A stretch of 64,000 nucleotides of DNA. It comes from Alphaproteobacteria bacterium. Lineage in GTDB: Bacteria > Pseudomonadota > Alphaproteobacteria > CAAHEQ01 > UBA3637. The stretch covers positions 83,059-147,058 of the forward strand of contig SUUT01000002.1 of assembly GCA_015062385.1 (NCBI GenBank). Direction: 5' to 3'. Numbering within the stretch: the stretch's first letter is position 1; every line of letters begins with the position of its first letter. Of the stretch, positions 9,801-17,785 are shown piece by piece. The notes beneath the pieces were generated by a model, which ran no database searches, was not told the DNA's origin, and was given only the letters and a program-made list of their open reading frames with translations. A program made the position numbers and the translations under genes.

Positions 9801-10392
9801 ATTGGATCATGTTTTGTATTCCGGCAAAAATGTTAATATTATGGTAATGGATACGGAAGTTTATTCCAATACGGGTGGACAACGGTCCAAAGCAACGCCG
9901 ATTGGTGCTTCTGCTAAATTTGCTATGGGTGGAAGTGAATTGCCTCGTAAAGATTTAGGTATGATTGCCATGTCTTCGGGCGGTGTTTATGTTGCCAGTA
10001 TTTCATTAGGGGCAAAAGATATGCATGCGTTGCAGGTTATGAATGAAGCTGAAAGTTTTAACGGTCCTTCTTTAATTATTGCATACAGTCATTGTATTTC
10101 ACATGGATACGATATTGGTAAATTTGGTTTAGAACATCAAAAATTAGCCGTTGAAACAGGATTGTGGCCGTTATATCGGTTTGACCCTAGACGGGTAGAG
10201 CAGGGATTAAATCCGTTTCAATTAGACAGTAAGCCGACAAAGCCGGTCGCTGAATTTATGGAAACTGAAAATCGCTTTAAAGCCGTTCGTCAAAGCAATC
10301 CGAAACATTATGAAGAATTGGTACAAAAAGCACAAGCTCAAATTGACCAACGGTTCAAATTATATGAACGCTTGGCAAAGGGAGATGAATAA
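6850..10392 (+). CDS. nifJ: Pyruvate:ferredoxin (flavodoxin) oxidoreductase, single-chain
   Basis: This 1180-residue enzyme oxidises pyruvate and CoA to acetyl-CoA and CO2, passing electrons to ferredoxin or flavodoxin. The N-terminal pyrimidine-binding domain has YPITPSSPMGE. A two-[4Fe-4S] ferredoxin domain has CIQCGKCVSVCP (near 692) and CTGCTLCTQACP (near 748). CAGCGETPY and the C-terminal TPP domain with GDGWAYDIGYGGLDH and DTEVYSNTGGQ follow. The length is typical for homodimeric NifJ. The start at 6850 has a GGAAG box and lies after the promoter. The gene is monocistronic, with a hairpin after it. It indicates anaerobic or microaerobic central metabolism. Confidence 0.97.
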   Translation: MSDTPVMKMLDANEAAAFVAHKLNEVSIIYPITPSSPMGEWSDTWSTAGVKNIWGKVPQVLEMQSEAGAIGAVHGSLQAGSITTTYTASQGLLLMIPNMFKIAGELTPFVMHVAARTIAGHALSIFGDHSDVMACRQTGFAMIASNSVQEAQDIAVVAQMSTFLSRIPFIHFFDGFRTSHEINKIIPISDSELKTLMTDIPTDFTVKNALKPENPKIRGTAQNPDVFFQIKEAANKYYNACPSYVEQAMRQFEAITGRAYHLIEYKGVADAEHVVVAIGSSVETLEQTAEALNAMGGKYGVIGVRLYRPFPKEAFINALPKTVKYISVLDRTKESGSVGEPLYLDVVSTLAEGVANGTVATMPKILGGRYGLSSKEFTPAMAKAVFENTQKAHFTVGIDDDVTNLSLSYDSAFDIEGKDVSRCVFIGLGSDGTVGANKNSIKIIADGEDYFGQAYFVYDSKKSGGMTTSHLRFSKKPIKAPYLINQADFVACHHMPFLFKTDVLSFANKNAVFLINSTEPADKVWDSLPIEVQQEIVDKNIKLYAIDAVDVAQKTGMGRRINTIMQTCFFAISGVLPREEAIAKIKKAIEKTYARKGQDVVDANIKAVDASLAHLHEIKVGAVNSVHKRQAGVPSTAPELIQKVTGKIIEGRGEQLPVSALEWTADGTWPTDTAKYEKRRIATAIPEWDPSVCIQCGKCVSVCPHAAIRAKAFKEDALKNAPENFKYTDYKGKEFAGEKFVLQVAPEDCTGCTLCTQACPVKNKLNPDKKAINMVPIESHLADDIKNFDFFMSLPDVDRTKLSPKQIKSVSLMRPLFEFSGACAGCGETPYVKMMTQLFGDRLLVANATGCSSIYSGNLPTTPYAKNSEGYGPAWANSLFEDNAEFGLGMRTSVDSKTDFAMQLLGEMSMEIGEDIVAEIVNAEQETESDIQEQRKRIQALKEQLKTIDHPRAKILIENADYLVKKSVWILGGDGWAYDIGYGGLDHVLYSGKNVNIMVMDTEVYSNTGGQRSKATPIGASAKFAMGGSELPRKDLGMIAMSSGGVYVASISLGAKDMHALQVMNEAESFNGPSLIIAYSHCISHGYDIGKFGLEHQKLAVETGLWPLYRFDPRRVEQGLNPFQLDSKPTKPVAEFMETENRFKAVRQSNPKHYEELVQKAQAQIDQRFKLYERLAKGDE

Positions 10393-10420
10393 TTTTACAG
10401 TGTTTTTAATTGTTTTGAAG

Positions 10421-10449
10421 ATTACCGCCTCTATTTTAGGGGCGGTAAT
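10421..10449 (+). terminator. Hairpin after nifJ
   Basis: ATTACCGCCTC (10421-10431) pairs with GGGGCGGTAAT (10439-10449) with one G-T pair, 28 nt past the stop. The downstream T-run is poor. Confidence 0.55.
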
Positions 10450-10566
10450 TGTATGAAAATGATAAAATAAAAAAAACATCCGAAACGAATCAATTTTTTG
10501 AATTTTTATATAAATTTTAAATTGATTCGTTTTTGTTTTATATGGTTTTACTATAAGTTTGACTAT

Positions 10567-10717
10567 AAAAAAAGGTACGTTAAAACGCAACATTTTTTTC
10601 ACTTTTTGAGATTTTTTTTTAATTTGAAATAAATTATTATTTTAAAAGGATTTTAGTTTATTTTTATAAATCAACGTGTTTTGCAAAAAGCATCTGCAAA
10701 AAAAGATACCTTTTTTT
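10567..10717 (+). repeat. ~150-bp surface-gene upstream element, copy B
   Basis: It begins AAAAAAAGGTACGTTAAAAC, continues GCAACATTTTTTTCAC and a T-rich block, and ends AAAAAAAGATACCTTTTTTT. The ends form an inverted repeat (AAAAAAAGGTA / TACCTTTTTTT). TATACT (10717-10722) lies at the gene-side edge and could be a -10 box. It points toward the autotransporter gene, as copies C and D point toward theirs. It is the most diverged copy in its centre. The remaining gene-free bases between nifJ and the autotransporter are AT-rich, with no gene seen. Confidence 0.65.
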
Positions 10718-10871
10718 ATACTGTCTTTTGTTAAATGAGTACAGAAGCATAAGATGTTATGTTTGAAAAACCAAAAGGGCGGGAGTAGTATGAAAATAAA
10801 AAAAATAACACATTGAAAATAAATATTTTTTTCAGCATATTAAAATATGTCATAAAAATGCAAAATAATGG

Positions 10872-10900
10872 TTGACATTTTAAATAGGATTTAATAGGCT
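10872..10900 (+). promoter_or_regulatory. Possible promoter of the autotransporter gene
   Basis: TTGACA at 10872-10877 matches the -35 consensus. At 17 nt spacing the -10 position holds TAGGCT, a poor match. A short palindrome AGAAGCTTCT follows at about 10905-10914. Low confidence. Confidence 0.3.
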
Positions 10901-10964
10901 GAAAGAAGCTTCTTCTATGAAGTGAGGAACTTATGATTAATTTTTTAACTAGAGTGAGGTATTT

Positions 10965-13415
10965 ATGAGGTATTCAAATACAGCAATTACAGAACTTTCA
11001 AAAAAATATCGTACAATTTTGAAAAAATGTGCCATTTTAAATGCAGTTGCATTATTGGCTTTATCCACACCGGCTATGGCAGCTCAATATGGTATTGCCG
11101 TGACAGAAAGTAGAGTATACACAGAATCTGCTTTTACAGGTGATGATGTTGGTATTTATTCGGGTAGTGGTGCAACTGGTACATTTACAGCCGAAGATAT
11201 TACTGTTACAGACAGTTTAAGAGGGATTCTTGCAAAAGGAACAGAATCAAAAATTGTTATTGGTAGTGCAAGTGATTATACCAATAGTTTAACCATTTCT
11301 AATAACAATACAGAATCCGGAATTCATGATCGAGGTATTCGTGCCGAAAATGGTGGAACAGTTGAAGTTTATACGGATAATTTAACAATTACCGGTACAG
11401 ATACCTCTTATGCATTACATGCAAGAGGTGGGGACGATTCTTTAACAACAAAAATTGTAGTGAATGCTAAAAATGTAGATATTACAAGCAAAGATTCTCC
11501 AGCAGTTAATGCAAATAATACAGGAATCAGACCGGAAGAAACTTATGCAACAACACAAGTTGATATTGTAGCAGATAATATTAATATTTCTTCTGATACA
11601 ACGGCAGTTTCTGCTATGAGCCAAGGAATTGTTAATATTACGGGTAACACAGTTTTAAATGCTGAAAACGCTATTTTAGGTCGTGGTGATGCACAAATTA
11701 ACATTAACACAACCGACTTGACTAAAACGTTGGTAATGAATGGTAATATTGATTTTGATTATGATAAAAAAACATCAGACTCTGCTATTAATGCTTTCAT
11801 TAATGTTAATTTGAATGGTACTTCTTCTTCATGGACGGGAAATACTGTTAAAAGTTGGGGTGATGATGAACCAGAAGATCCTAATAAGTTAATTGTTTCT
11901 GATGCAACAGTTACACTTAATGACGGGGCAACTTGGAATGCAACAAAAATTACAGCAACTGATACAATGAAACAAACCGCATTAAACTACTTAATTGTTA
12001 AAAAAGGTACAATTAATGTTGCAGACGGGGCCACTGCTTTGGTTGGCGATTTAACGGTAACGGACTTAACGTTAAATGGTATGGTTGAAGCTGATACAGC
12101 TACATTTGAATCCGGTTCAAAATTAACAACTGCTTTGGATGATACTGTTAAAATTAAAGCTAAAAAAGTTACAATTGGTGATGGTTCCACATTGAACTTA
12201 ATCATTGATGGTGCCGTTGAAGAAAAATCATATAACTTTATTGATTCCGCAGATATTACAGGAGCCTTTACAATTGCTGATAACGGTTTATATTCTTTCA
12301 CACAAGATGAAACTGGTACTATTACGGCAAGTCAGAAAAATGCTGATGAAATTGCAGCAGATACAGGGGCTTCTGCTCAGGAAACAAGTGCTTTATTAGC
12401 AATGATTAATGCGGATGGATCAAGTACGGAACAAGGTAATGCATTAGCTTCTGCTTTGTCAACGGCAATGCAATCCGGTGATGCAGCAGTTGCTGTTCAG
12501 GCTGCAAAAGAAGCTGCTCCGACAACAGCACAAGTTGTGACAGGTTTAACCAAAGAAACTGCCAATACAATTGCACAAGTTTCTACGACTCGTTTAGATT
12601 CTATTAAAGGAACAAGCGGTGGTGATACGGTAACAGGGGCCGGTTTGTGGGTTCAAGGATTATATAACCATACAAAACAAAGCACAACATCTTCATCTGA
12701 TGGATTCAAAGCAAATTCACGTGGTTTGGCTGTTGGTGCCGATGCAGAATTATCCGAAACAACAACGTTAGGTTTGGGGTATGGTTATATGGAAACAGAT
12801 GCTGATACTACCGGTCGTGATATTACAGTTGATAGTCATAATGTTTTTGTTTACGGAGAATATCAACCGTCTGAATGGTATGTTAATGCTGTTTTAAATT
12901 ATGGGTTCTCTAAATACAAGGAAGATAAGGCTCCATTGGGTGTTGCATTAAAGAGCAAGTATGATGTTAAATCATATGGAGCAAGCATTATGACCGGTTA
13001 TGATTTTGATAACGGTATTACACCGGAAGCAGGCTTGCGTTATTTGATTGTTGATGCTGAATCATACAATGATGGTGCACAAGACATTAATTCTAAAAAG
13101 AATGATATCTTAACAGCCGTTGCCGGTGTTAAATATACAGCTAATGTCAAAGCTGACAAAGCAATTTTAAAACCGACTGTTCGTTTAGCCGCAACATACG
13201 ACATTGTTTCTGATAGTGATGAAGCAAGTGTTCAAGTTTTGGGTGGTGGTAATTATACCATTAACGGACAGCGTTTACATCGCTTTGGTGTAGAAGCCGG
13301 AGCAGGTGTGACAGCAACTGTTAACAACTGGGATTTCACATTAGAATATAACGGTGCTTTCAGAGAAGATTATCGCTCACAAGGGGGTATCGTCAGAGCA
13401 AGATACAATTTCTAA
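10965..13415 (+). CDS. Autotransporter (type Va) with beta-helix-like passenger
   Basis: This 816-residue protein has a long basic N-terminus and a hydrophobic signal segment ending PAMAA near residue 40. The passenger (about 41-540) is rich in Thr, Asn, Asp and Val with short repeating strands, as in beta-helix passengers. The C-terminal barrel (about 555-816) starts GLWVQGLYNHTKQ, alternates as membrane strands and ends in RARYNF, with the terminal Phe expected for BAM recognition. GAGG precedes the start. A copy of the ~150-bp element shared with the pilin-like genes lies upstream. The passenger shows no recognisable protease or lipase motif, so adhesion is only a guess. Confidence 0.9.
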   Translation: MRYSNTAITELSKKYRTILKKCAILNAVALLALSTPAMAAQYGIAVTESRVYTESAFTGDDVGIYSGSGATGTFTAEDITVTDSLRGILAKGTESKIVIGSASDYTNSLTISNNNTESGIHDRGIRAENGGTVEVYTDNLTITGTDTSYALHARGGDDSLTTKIVVNAKNVDITSKDSPAVNANNTGIRPEETYATTQVDIVADNINISSDTTAVSAMSQGIVNITGNTVLNAENAILGRGDAQININTTDLTKTLVMNGNIDFDYDKKTSDSAINAFINVNLNGTSSSWTGNTVKSWGDDEPEDPNKLIVSDATVTLNDGATWNATKITATDTMKQTALNYLIVKKGTINVADGATALVGDLTVTDLTLNGMVEADTATFESGSKLTTALDDTVKIKAKKVTIGDGSTLNLIIDGAVEEKSYNFIDSADITGAFTIADNGLYSFTQDETGTITASQKNADEIAADTGASAQETSALLAMINADGSSTEQGNALASALSTAMQSGDAAVAVQAAKEAAPTTAQVVTGLTKETANTIAQVSTTRLDSIKGTSGGDTVTGAGLWVQGLYNHTKQSTTSSSDGFKANSRGLAVGADAELSETTTLGLGYGYMETDADTTGRDITVDSHNVFVYGEYQPSEWYVNAVLNYGFSKYKEDKAPLGVALKSKYDVKSYGASIMTGYDFDNGITPEAGLRYLIVDAESYNDGAQDINSKKNDILTAVAGVKYTANVKADKAILKPTVRLAATYDIVSDSDEASVQVLGGGNYTINGQRLHRFGVEAGAGVTATVNNWDFTLEYNGAFREDYRSQGGIVRARYNF

Positions 13416-13436
13416 TTGTGTAATTTAATTGGCTAA

Positions 13437-13476
13437 AAAAACCGAGTTGTCAATTTTTATTGAGAACTCGGTTTTC
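13437..13476 (+). terminator. Rho-independent terminator of the autotransporter gene
   Basis: AAAAACCGAGTT pairs with AACTCGGTTTT around an AT-rich loop, starting about 20 nt past the stop and ending in a short T-run. Confidence 0.8.
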
Positions 13477-13752
13477 ATATTGATTTAGTACAGATAACCC
13501 TCATTTTAATTGAGATTGAGTTATTCTGAGGTTAATGTTAAATAGTAGGGTATGGAATGACATGGGAATACTTATTTTAGAATGCTATTAATCTGATAAA
13601 CGCTGTTTAAAAACATGTCATTTAAAAACAATAAGTTTTAACGTTAAAGAGTAATAATATCCCATATAACAGAGAAAACGGATTTTTTTGACAAAGTTAA
13701 AGTCTTTGCCTAATTTTTTACTATATTTTTTTGTTTTATTGAAAAAAAATAT

Positions 13753-13781
13753 TTGACAATAAGCTGTTTTTATATTATAAT
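13753..13781 (+). promoter_or_regulatory. Perfect-consensus sigma70 promoter
   Basis: TTGACA (13753-13758), a 17-nt spacer and TATAAT (13776-13781) match the housekeeping consensus at all 12 positions. Start of transcription is expected near 13788, giving a leader of about 18 nt before the ATG at 13806, with GGGG as the ribosome site. The remaining bases 13477-13752 are AT-rich with no gene seen. Confidence 0.85.
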
Positions 13782-13805
13782 AAAAAAATATAAAGGGGAT
13801 ATATT

Positions 13806-14750
13806 ATGTATCGATATGATTCAAATAATCAAACAAAAATACCTGATTTAACAGATACTGAAAGTATTGTTAAAGGATTAGAAAAAGCTGTTTCGGATTA
13901 TAAAGAAGCAGTTGAGCATGAGCATAAAAAATTCTTAAAATATGATCAAGAGGGTTTAGGAATTGGTCCGACTAATACACCCCTACCAACATCAAAAACA
14001 CCGACAAAGGAAGATGTTTTTAAAGATGTAGTGGTTCATTTTCATCAAAAAGAGGGCTTGGATGCTATTGATGAACTACTGTCTTCTCGTAAAATCGAAA
14101 CGGTTTCTAACTCAAATGGTTTTTGGACTAAAAGCGGAGTCTATTTAATTGTTGATGAAAAAATAACTTACAACACGAAAGGGATAGATGTTTCTTTAAT
14201 TACCCAAGGACGTGTTCATAATAAAGACGGCATTAATCCTTATACTGTCTTAGGACCGGATGCAAATGGCATTGGTGCCTCTGTTTATAAGACACTTGCC
14301 AGTGGTATAAATAATAATCAATATGACAGCCAAACGACAACGGCTCTCAATGTTTCCTGCGGAAATTACGGGGTAACGATGGGAGAATGGTATCAATTTG
14401 GACCAAGATTAAGTCAAGAAACACAAAAGGGAGTAAAATTTCAATACGGGGATGAAGACGAAGCAAGAGCTTTAACAATAGGAAACGGTCTTATGGCAGA
14501 ATATCGTCAAAAAGCAACCAGTGCTTCAAATTTTATATGGACAGCTTCACATAGTCATAGAGTTTTAACAATGATGATAGGTGTTGATGCACGAGTATCT
14601 GATTATAAATTAGGTGCTGTTGTCGGTATTAATTCTAAAGGGAAAGGTAGTGTTTCGGCCGTTTTGAGAAATAATTCAACGGAAGTATCCGCCAGCCTGG
14701 ATACAGAGGGACATTATGAAGTGAGAGCTGGTTTTTTAATGACTTACTAA
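13806..14750 (+). CDS. Unrecognised 314-residue protein, strongly promoted
   Basis: I do not recognise this protein. It has no signal peptide. Residues 1-60 are charged and helical (KGLEKAVSDYKEAVEHEHKKF), followed by a Pro/Thr-rich linker (NTPLPTSKTPTKED). The rest has many short strands with Gly turns and no Cys cluster. The last 70 residues alternate polar and hydrophobic (VLTMMIGVDARVSDYKLGAVVGI) and end in an aromatic Tyr, which recalls outer-membrane beta strands, but without an export signal this is weak. It stands alone behind a perfect sigma70 promoter, with no partner genes. Coding is supported by its length, the GGGG ribosome site and the promoter. Confidence 0.75.
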   Translation: MYRYDSNNQTKIPDLTDTESIVKGLEKAVSDYKEAVEHEHKKFLKYDQEGLGIGPTNTPLPTSKTPTKEDVFKDVVVHFHQKEGLDAIDELLSSRKIETVSNSNGFWTKSGVYLIVDEKITYNTKGIDVSLITQGRVHNKDGINPYTVLGPDANGIGASVYKTLASGINNNQYDSQTTTALNVSCGNYGVTMGEWYQFGPRLSQETQKGVKFQYGDEDEARALTIGNGLMAEYRQKATSASNFIWTASHSHRVLTMMIGVDARVSDYKLGAVVGINSKGKGSVSAVLRNNSTEVSASLDTEGHYEVRAGFLMTY

Positions 14751-15303
14751 AATTTTTTTATACTGTTTTTCTTAAAGATTCAATATATTTTAATCCGGAA
14801 AATTTTTTCTATACTTGGCAATTTTTATACTTTTTGTTCTGTTATTGATAATACAGTTTTAAATGCTGAAAAGGGAAACCGTTAACATTGACTTTATCAG
14901 ATTGATAAATTACTCAACTTTCTTTTAAAGTGGCATATGCATTTTTTAACTCATCAATATTCAAATCTTTTCTGTTTATTTAAAGCCTTTCTTTTTTTAC
15001 GATAATATAAGAAAAATAGAAACTTAACTTAAATTTTTATTGAATTTTCTTCCAAAAATTACTTGCTACTATTTTTATTTCTTGATCCAATTCATATCTA
15101 TTAGAGGAACTATTCATTATTATAAATTCTAAACGGATCAGAAACCAATTAATTACGGATAAGTAAAAGGTAACAATGTCCAACAAATCCATTCGGATAA
15201 AATGGTATAAAAGTCTTATAGATAGAGTAGGGGTTAAATGTCTTCTACGGGCAAAGTGACGTGCAACTGTGATAGGAAGCAGAAAATCGGGAAAAACAAG
15301 CAA
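14751..15303. other. Gene-poor AT-rich stretch
   Basis: No convincing gene is seen between the orphan gene and tRNA-Ser. A 95-codon minus-strand frame (15037-15324) starts inside the tRNA terminator and is not accepted. Long A and T runs dominate. Confidence 0.5.
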
Positions 15304-15338
15304 TAAAAAATCCCCTATAACCAAAAGGTTAAGGGGAT
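15304..15338 (-). terminator. Rho-independent terminator of tRNA-Ser
   Basis: On the minus strand a stem of ATCCCCTTAACC with GGTTATAGGGGAT around a TTTT loop is followed by TTTTTT, directly after the tRNA 3' end. Confidence 0.88.
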
Positions 15339-15340
15339 AA

Positions 15341-15430
15341 TGGCGGATGGGGTGAGATTCGAACTCACGGTGGAGTTACCCCCACGCCGGTTTTCAAGAC
15401 CGGAGCCTTAAACCACTCGACCACCCATCC
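15341..15430 (-). tRNA. tRNA-Ser (anticodon TGA)
   Basis: The 90-nt cloverleaf has the acceptor pair GGATGGG / CCCATCC, discriminator G and an encoded CCA. The anticodon arm is CCGGT-CTTGAAA-ACCGG, with TGA in the loop. A long variable arm, as expected for a class II tRNA, and a GTTCGAATC T-loop are present. Confidence 0.96.
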
Positions 15431-15539
15431 ACTGGTTTTTTTAGGCTGAAATCTTTATGACATAAAAAAAATAAAAAATCAAGTGCTTTTTTTAAAAAAA
15501 TGTATTATAGTTATTAAAAATGTTTATGAAAGGGAGATT

Positions 15540-16778
15540 ATGAAACGCTTATTTAAATTTGAGTTTTGTTTTATATTCATTGTTTTCAGTATGTTGTTTT
15601 TCTCTATTAATGTAATTGCTGAAAATTTAAAAGATAAAAAAATATCTGCTGAAAATGTGGCTTTTGAAAAATGGAAAATAGATTTTAAACGTATTGCATT
15701 GAAAAACGGATTAAAATCAACATTTCTTGATTCTGTGTTGCCTCAACTAGATTATTTACCAAAAGTTATTCAATCCGATAAAAAACAAAGCGAATTTTTA
15801 CTAACTTTTTGGGATTATACCGACAGAACAATTACGACAAAACGTATCCAAACAGGGAAAAATTTATCAAAACTCCATGCCGACTTGTTAACAAAAACTG
15901 CTGAAAAATATGGTGTTCATCCGCAAGTTTTGATGGCTTTTTGGGGAATGGAAACAAATTACGGAACATATAAAGGAAATATTGATACATTGGATGCTTT
16001 GGCAACCTTGGCTTTTGATAAAAGGCGTCGCTCTTTTTTTACCAATGAATTAATTACATTGCTAAAATTAATTCAATCAGGTGAAAAAACAACTTTTAAA
16101 GGATCTTGGGCTGGTGCTTTCGGTAATTTTCAATTTATGCCGACAACTTATTACTATTATGCCGTTGATGGAGATGGAGATGGTCAGAAAGATATTATAA
16201 ATTCTTTGCCGGATGCTTTTGAATCAGCGGCCAATTATTTATCAAAAATGGGCTGGAATGTTAATCAGCCTTGGGGAACAGAAGTTATTCTTACAAAAAA
16301 ATTAAACTGGAAAAAAATACCGGAAAATATGAGATTATCCCTTGAAAATTGGGAACAAATGGGTGTTTTGCCGGCTTGTGATAAAAAATGGGCTTCCGAT
16401 ATTAATAAATCTTTAATGGCTCGTCTTGTTTTGCCAAATGGTATAGGTGGTCCTGCATTTTTAACTTTTAAAAACTATGATTTGATAATGAGGTGGAATA
16501 ATTCGGCAATGTATGCCTTATCGGTTGGTATTTTATCAGATAAAATAAAGTATGATATGGCCCCATTGTGTACAAAACGCAATAAACAACAGATATCACG
16601 TTCAGATATTAAATACATACAAGAAAAGTTAAAACAAAAAGGATTGTATACTTTGGAAATTGATGGTATTCTTGGCAAGCAAACCCGTAAAGCAATAAAA
16701 AAATATCAAAAATCGGTTGGTATGGATGAAGATGGGTATCCCTCATTTAAATTACTTAATAAGATGAAAGAAAAATAA
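15540..16778 (+). CDS. mltB: Lytic murein transglycosylase, MltB family, with peptidoglycan-binding domain
   Basis: This 412-residue periplasmic enzyme cleaves the MurNAc-GlcNAc bond to leave 1,6-anhydroMurNAc ends. A signal peptide (MKRLFKFEFCFIFIVFSMLF) precedes the catalytic domain. The catalytic Glu lies in FWGMETNYGTYKG, and GAFGNFQFMPTTYYYYAVD follows. A PG_binding_1 domain ends the protein (IDGILGKQTRKAIKKYQ). The ATG at 15540 has GGGAG just before it; the longer frame from 15483 would spoil the signal peptide. It begins a plus-strand run of murein genes with rlpA 3 nt downstream. The membership (SltB-type, COG2951) is clear; the exact paralogue name is a guess. Confidence 0.9.
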   Translation: MKRLFKFEFCFIFIVFSMLFFSINVIAENLKDKKISAENVAFEKWKIDFKRIALKNGLKSTFLDSVLPQLDYLPKVIQSDKKQSEFLLTFWDYTDRTITTKRIQTGKNLSKLHADLLTKTAEKYGVHPQVLMAFWGMETNYGTYKGNIDTLDALATLAFDKRRRSFFTNELITLLKLIQSGEKTTFKGSWAGAFGNFQFMPTTYYYYAVDGDGDGQKDIINSLPDAFESAANYLSKMGWNVNQPWGTEVILTKKLNWKKIPENMRLSLENWEQMGVLPACDKKWASDINKSLMARLVLPNGIGGPAFLTFKNYDLIMRWNNSAMYALSVGILSDKIKYDMAPLCTKRNKQQISRSDIKYIQEKLKQKGLYTLEIDGILGKQTRKAIKKYQKSVGMDEDGYPSFKLLNKMKEK

Positions 16779-16781
16779 AAT

Positions 16782-17771
16782 ATGTATTTGAAAAAAATAT
16801 TATGTTTATCCTGTGCTTTTTGTCTTTTCGGATGTTCCGATAATGGTTTTTTATTTCGGTCTGTCGGCAGTTATAATCAATCAAAATCTGTCGGAACTTA
16901 TCTTGTAGGGGCTCCATATGAGATAAATGGTGTTGTTTACACGCCCAAAGAAGATTATGATTATTTTGATAGTGGAGATGCATTTTGGTATAGTGAAGAT
17001 AAAAATCATCCGTTAACGGCAAACGGTGAAATATATGATAAAAATAAAATGACGGCAATGCATAAAACATTGCCTTTACCGTCCATTGTGAAAATTACAA
17101 ACTTAAATAATCAGATGTCTGCCTTTGTTCGGGTAAATGATCGAGGTCCTTTTGATAATAATCGCATTATGGATGTTTCGGAAGCAACAGCCCGTTATTT
17201 GAATTTTTCAAAAACAAAGGTAACACCGATTCAGATTGAAATAATGGTTTTGGAAAGTCAAAAATTAAAAGAACAATTAAATAAAACACATTTTAATCGA
17301 ATCCTTTCGCTTACTGATACTTCTCAAAAAGAAACTTCAACAAAAATAACACAAGGCGAAACCATTTTGGATTCTGATAAAATTTTATATCCGGGTTTAA
17401 AACAGGAAAAGATTGAAAATTTAAAATTAAAACAGATGGATAAAGATGCTTCTTCATTTAAAACATTATTGAATAAACAAACGTTATCTGATACGCTTAT
17501 TCAACCCGAGAAGAATGCGGTATTATATGCCGGTTCCGGTAAAGAAGGGTATTATGTTCAAATCGGTGCGTTTTCAAAAGAGAAATCTGTTCATAAAATC
17601 CGCCAAAAATTAAAAGCATACGATAATTTAAAAGTAAAAGATAAGTATAAGAACGGGCAATTATTGCACTATGTGCGAATCGGACCGCTTGAAACACAAA
17701 ATAAGGCATTAAAGATACTTGACAAAATCCATAATGAAGGGTATGCTGATGCAACGATTATTTTTGAATAG
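16782..17771 (+). CDS. rlpA: RlpA-like septal lytic transglycosylase lipoprotein with SPOR domain
   Basis: This 329-residue protein starts with a lipoprotein signal (LSCAFCLFGC, lipid-modified Cys near 19). The double-psi beta-barrel (about 65-150) has AFWYSEDKNHPLTANGE and VRVNDRGPFDNNRIMDVSEATA, holding the catalytic Asp region of RlpA. A charged, low-complexity linker leads to a C-terminal SPOR domain (YYVQIGAFSKEKS) that binds denuded septal glycan. RlpA trims such strands during daughter-cell separation. The start is 3 nt after mltB with a weak ribosome site, so coupling to mltB is likely. Confidence 0.93.
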   Translation: MYLKKILCLSCAFCLFGCSDNGFLFRSVGSYNQSKSVGTYLVGAPYEINGVVYTPKEDYDYFDSGDAFWYSEDKNHPLTANGEIYDKNKMTAMHKTLPLPSIVKITNLNNQMSAFVRVNDRGPFDNNRIMDVSEATARYLNFSKTKVTPIQIEIMVLESQKLKEQLNKTHFNRILSLTDTSQKETSTKITQGETILDSDKILYPGLKQEKIENLKLKQMDKDASSFKTLLNKQTLSDTLIQPEKNAVLYAGSGKEGYYVQIGAFSKEKSVHKIRQKLKAYDNLKVKDKYKNGQLLHYVRIGPLETQNKALKILDKIHNEGYADATIIFE

Positions 17772-17785
17772 AAAAGGACGAAAAA

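Noticed and set aside
15037-15324. 95-codon minus-strand frame next to tRNA-Ser, as a gene or integrase remnant
   Set aside because: Its start lies inside the tRNA terminator hairpin, there is no ribosome site, and the translation shows no family I recognise.
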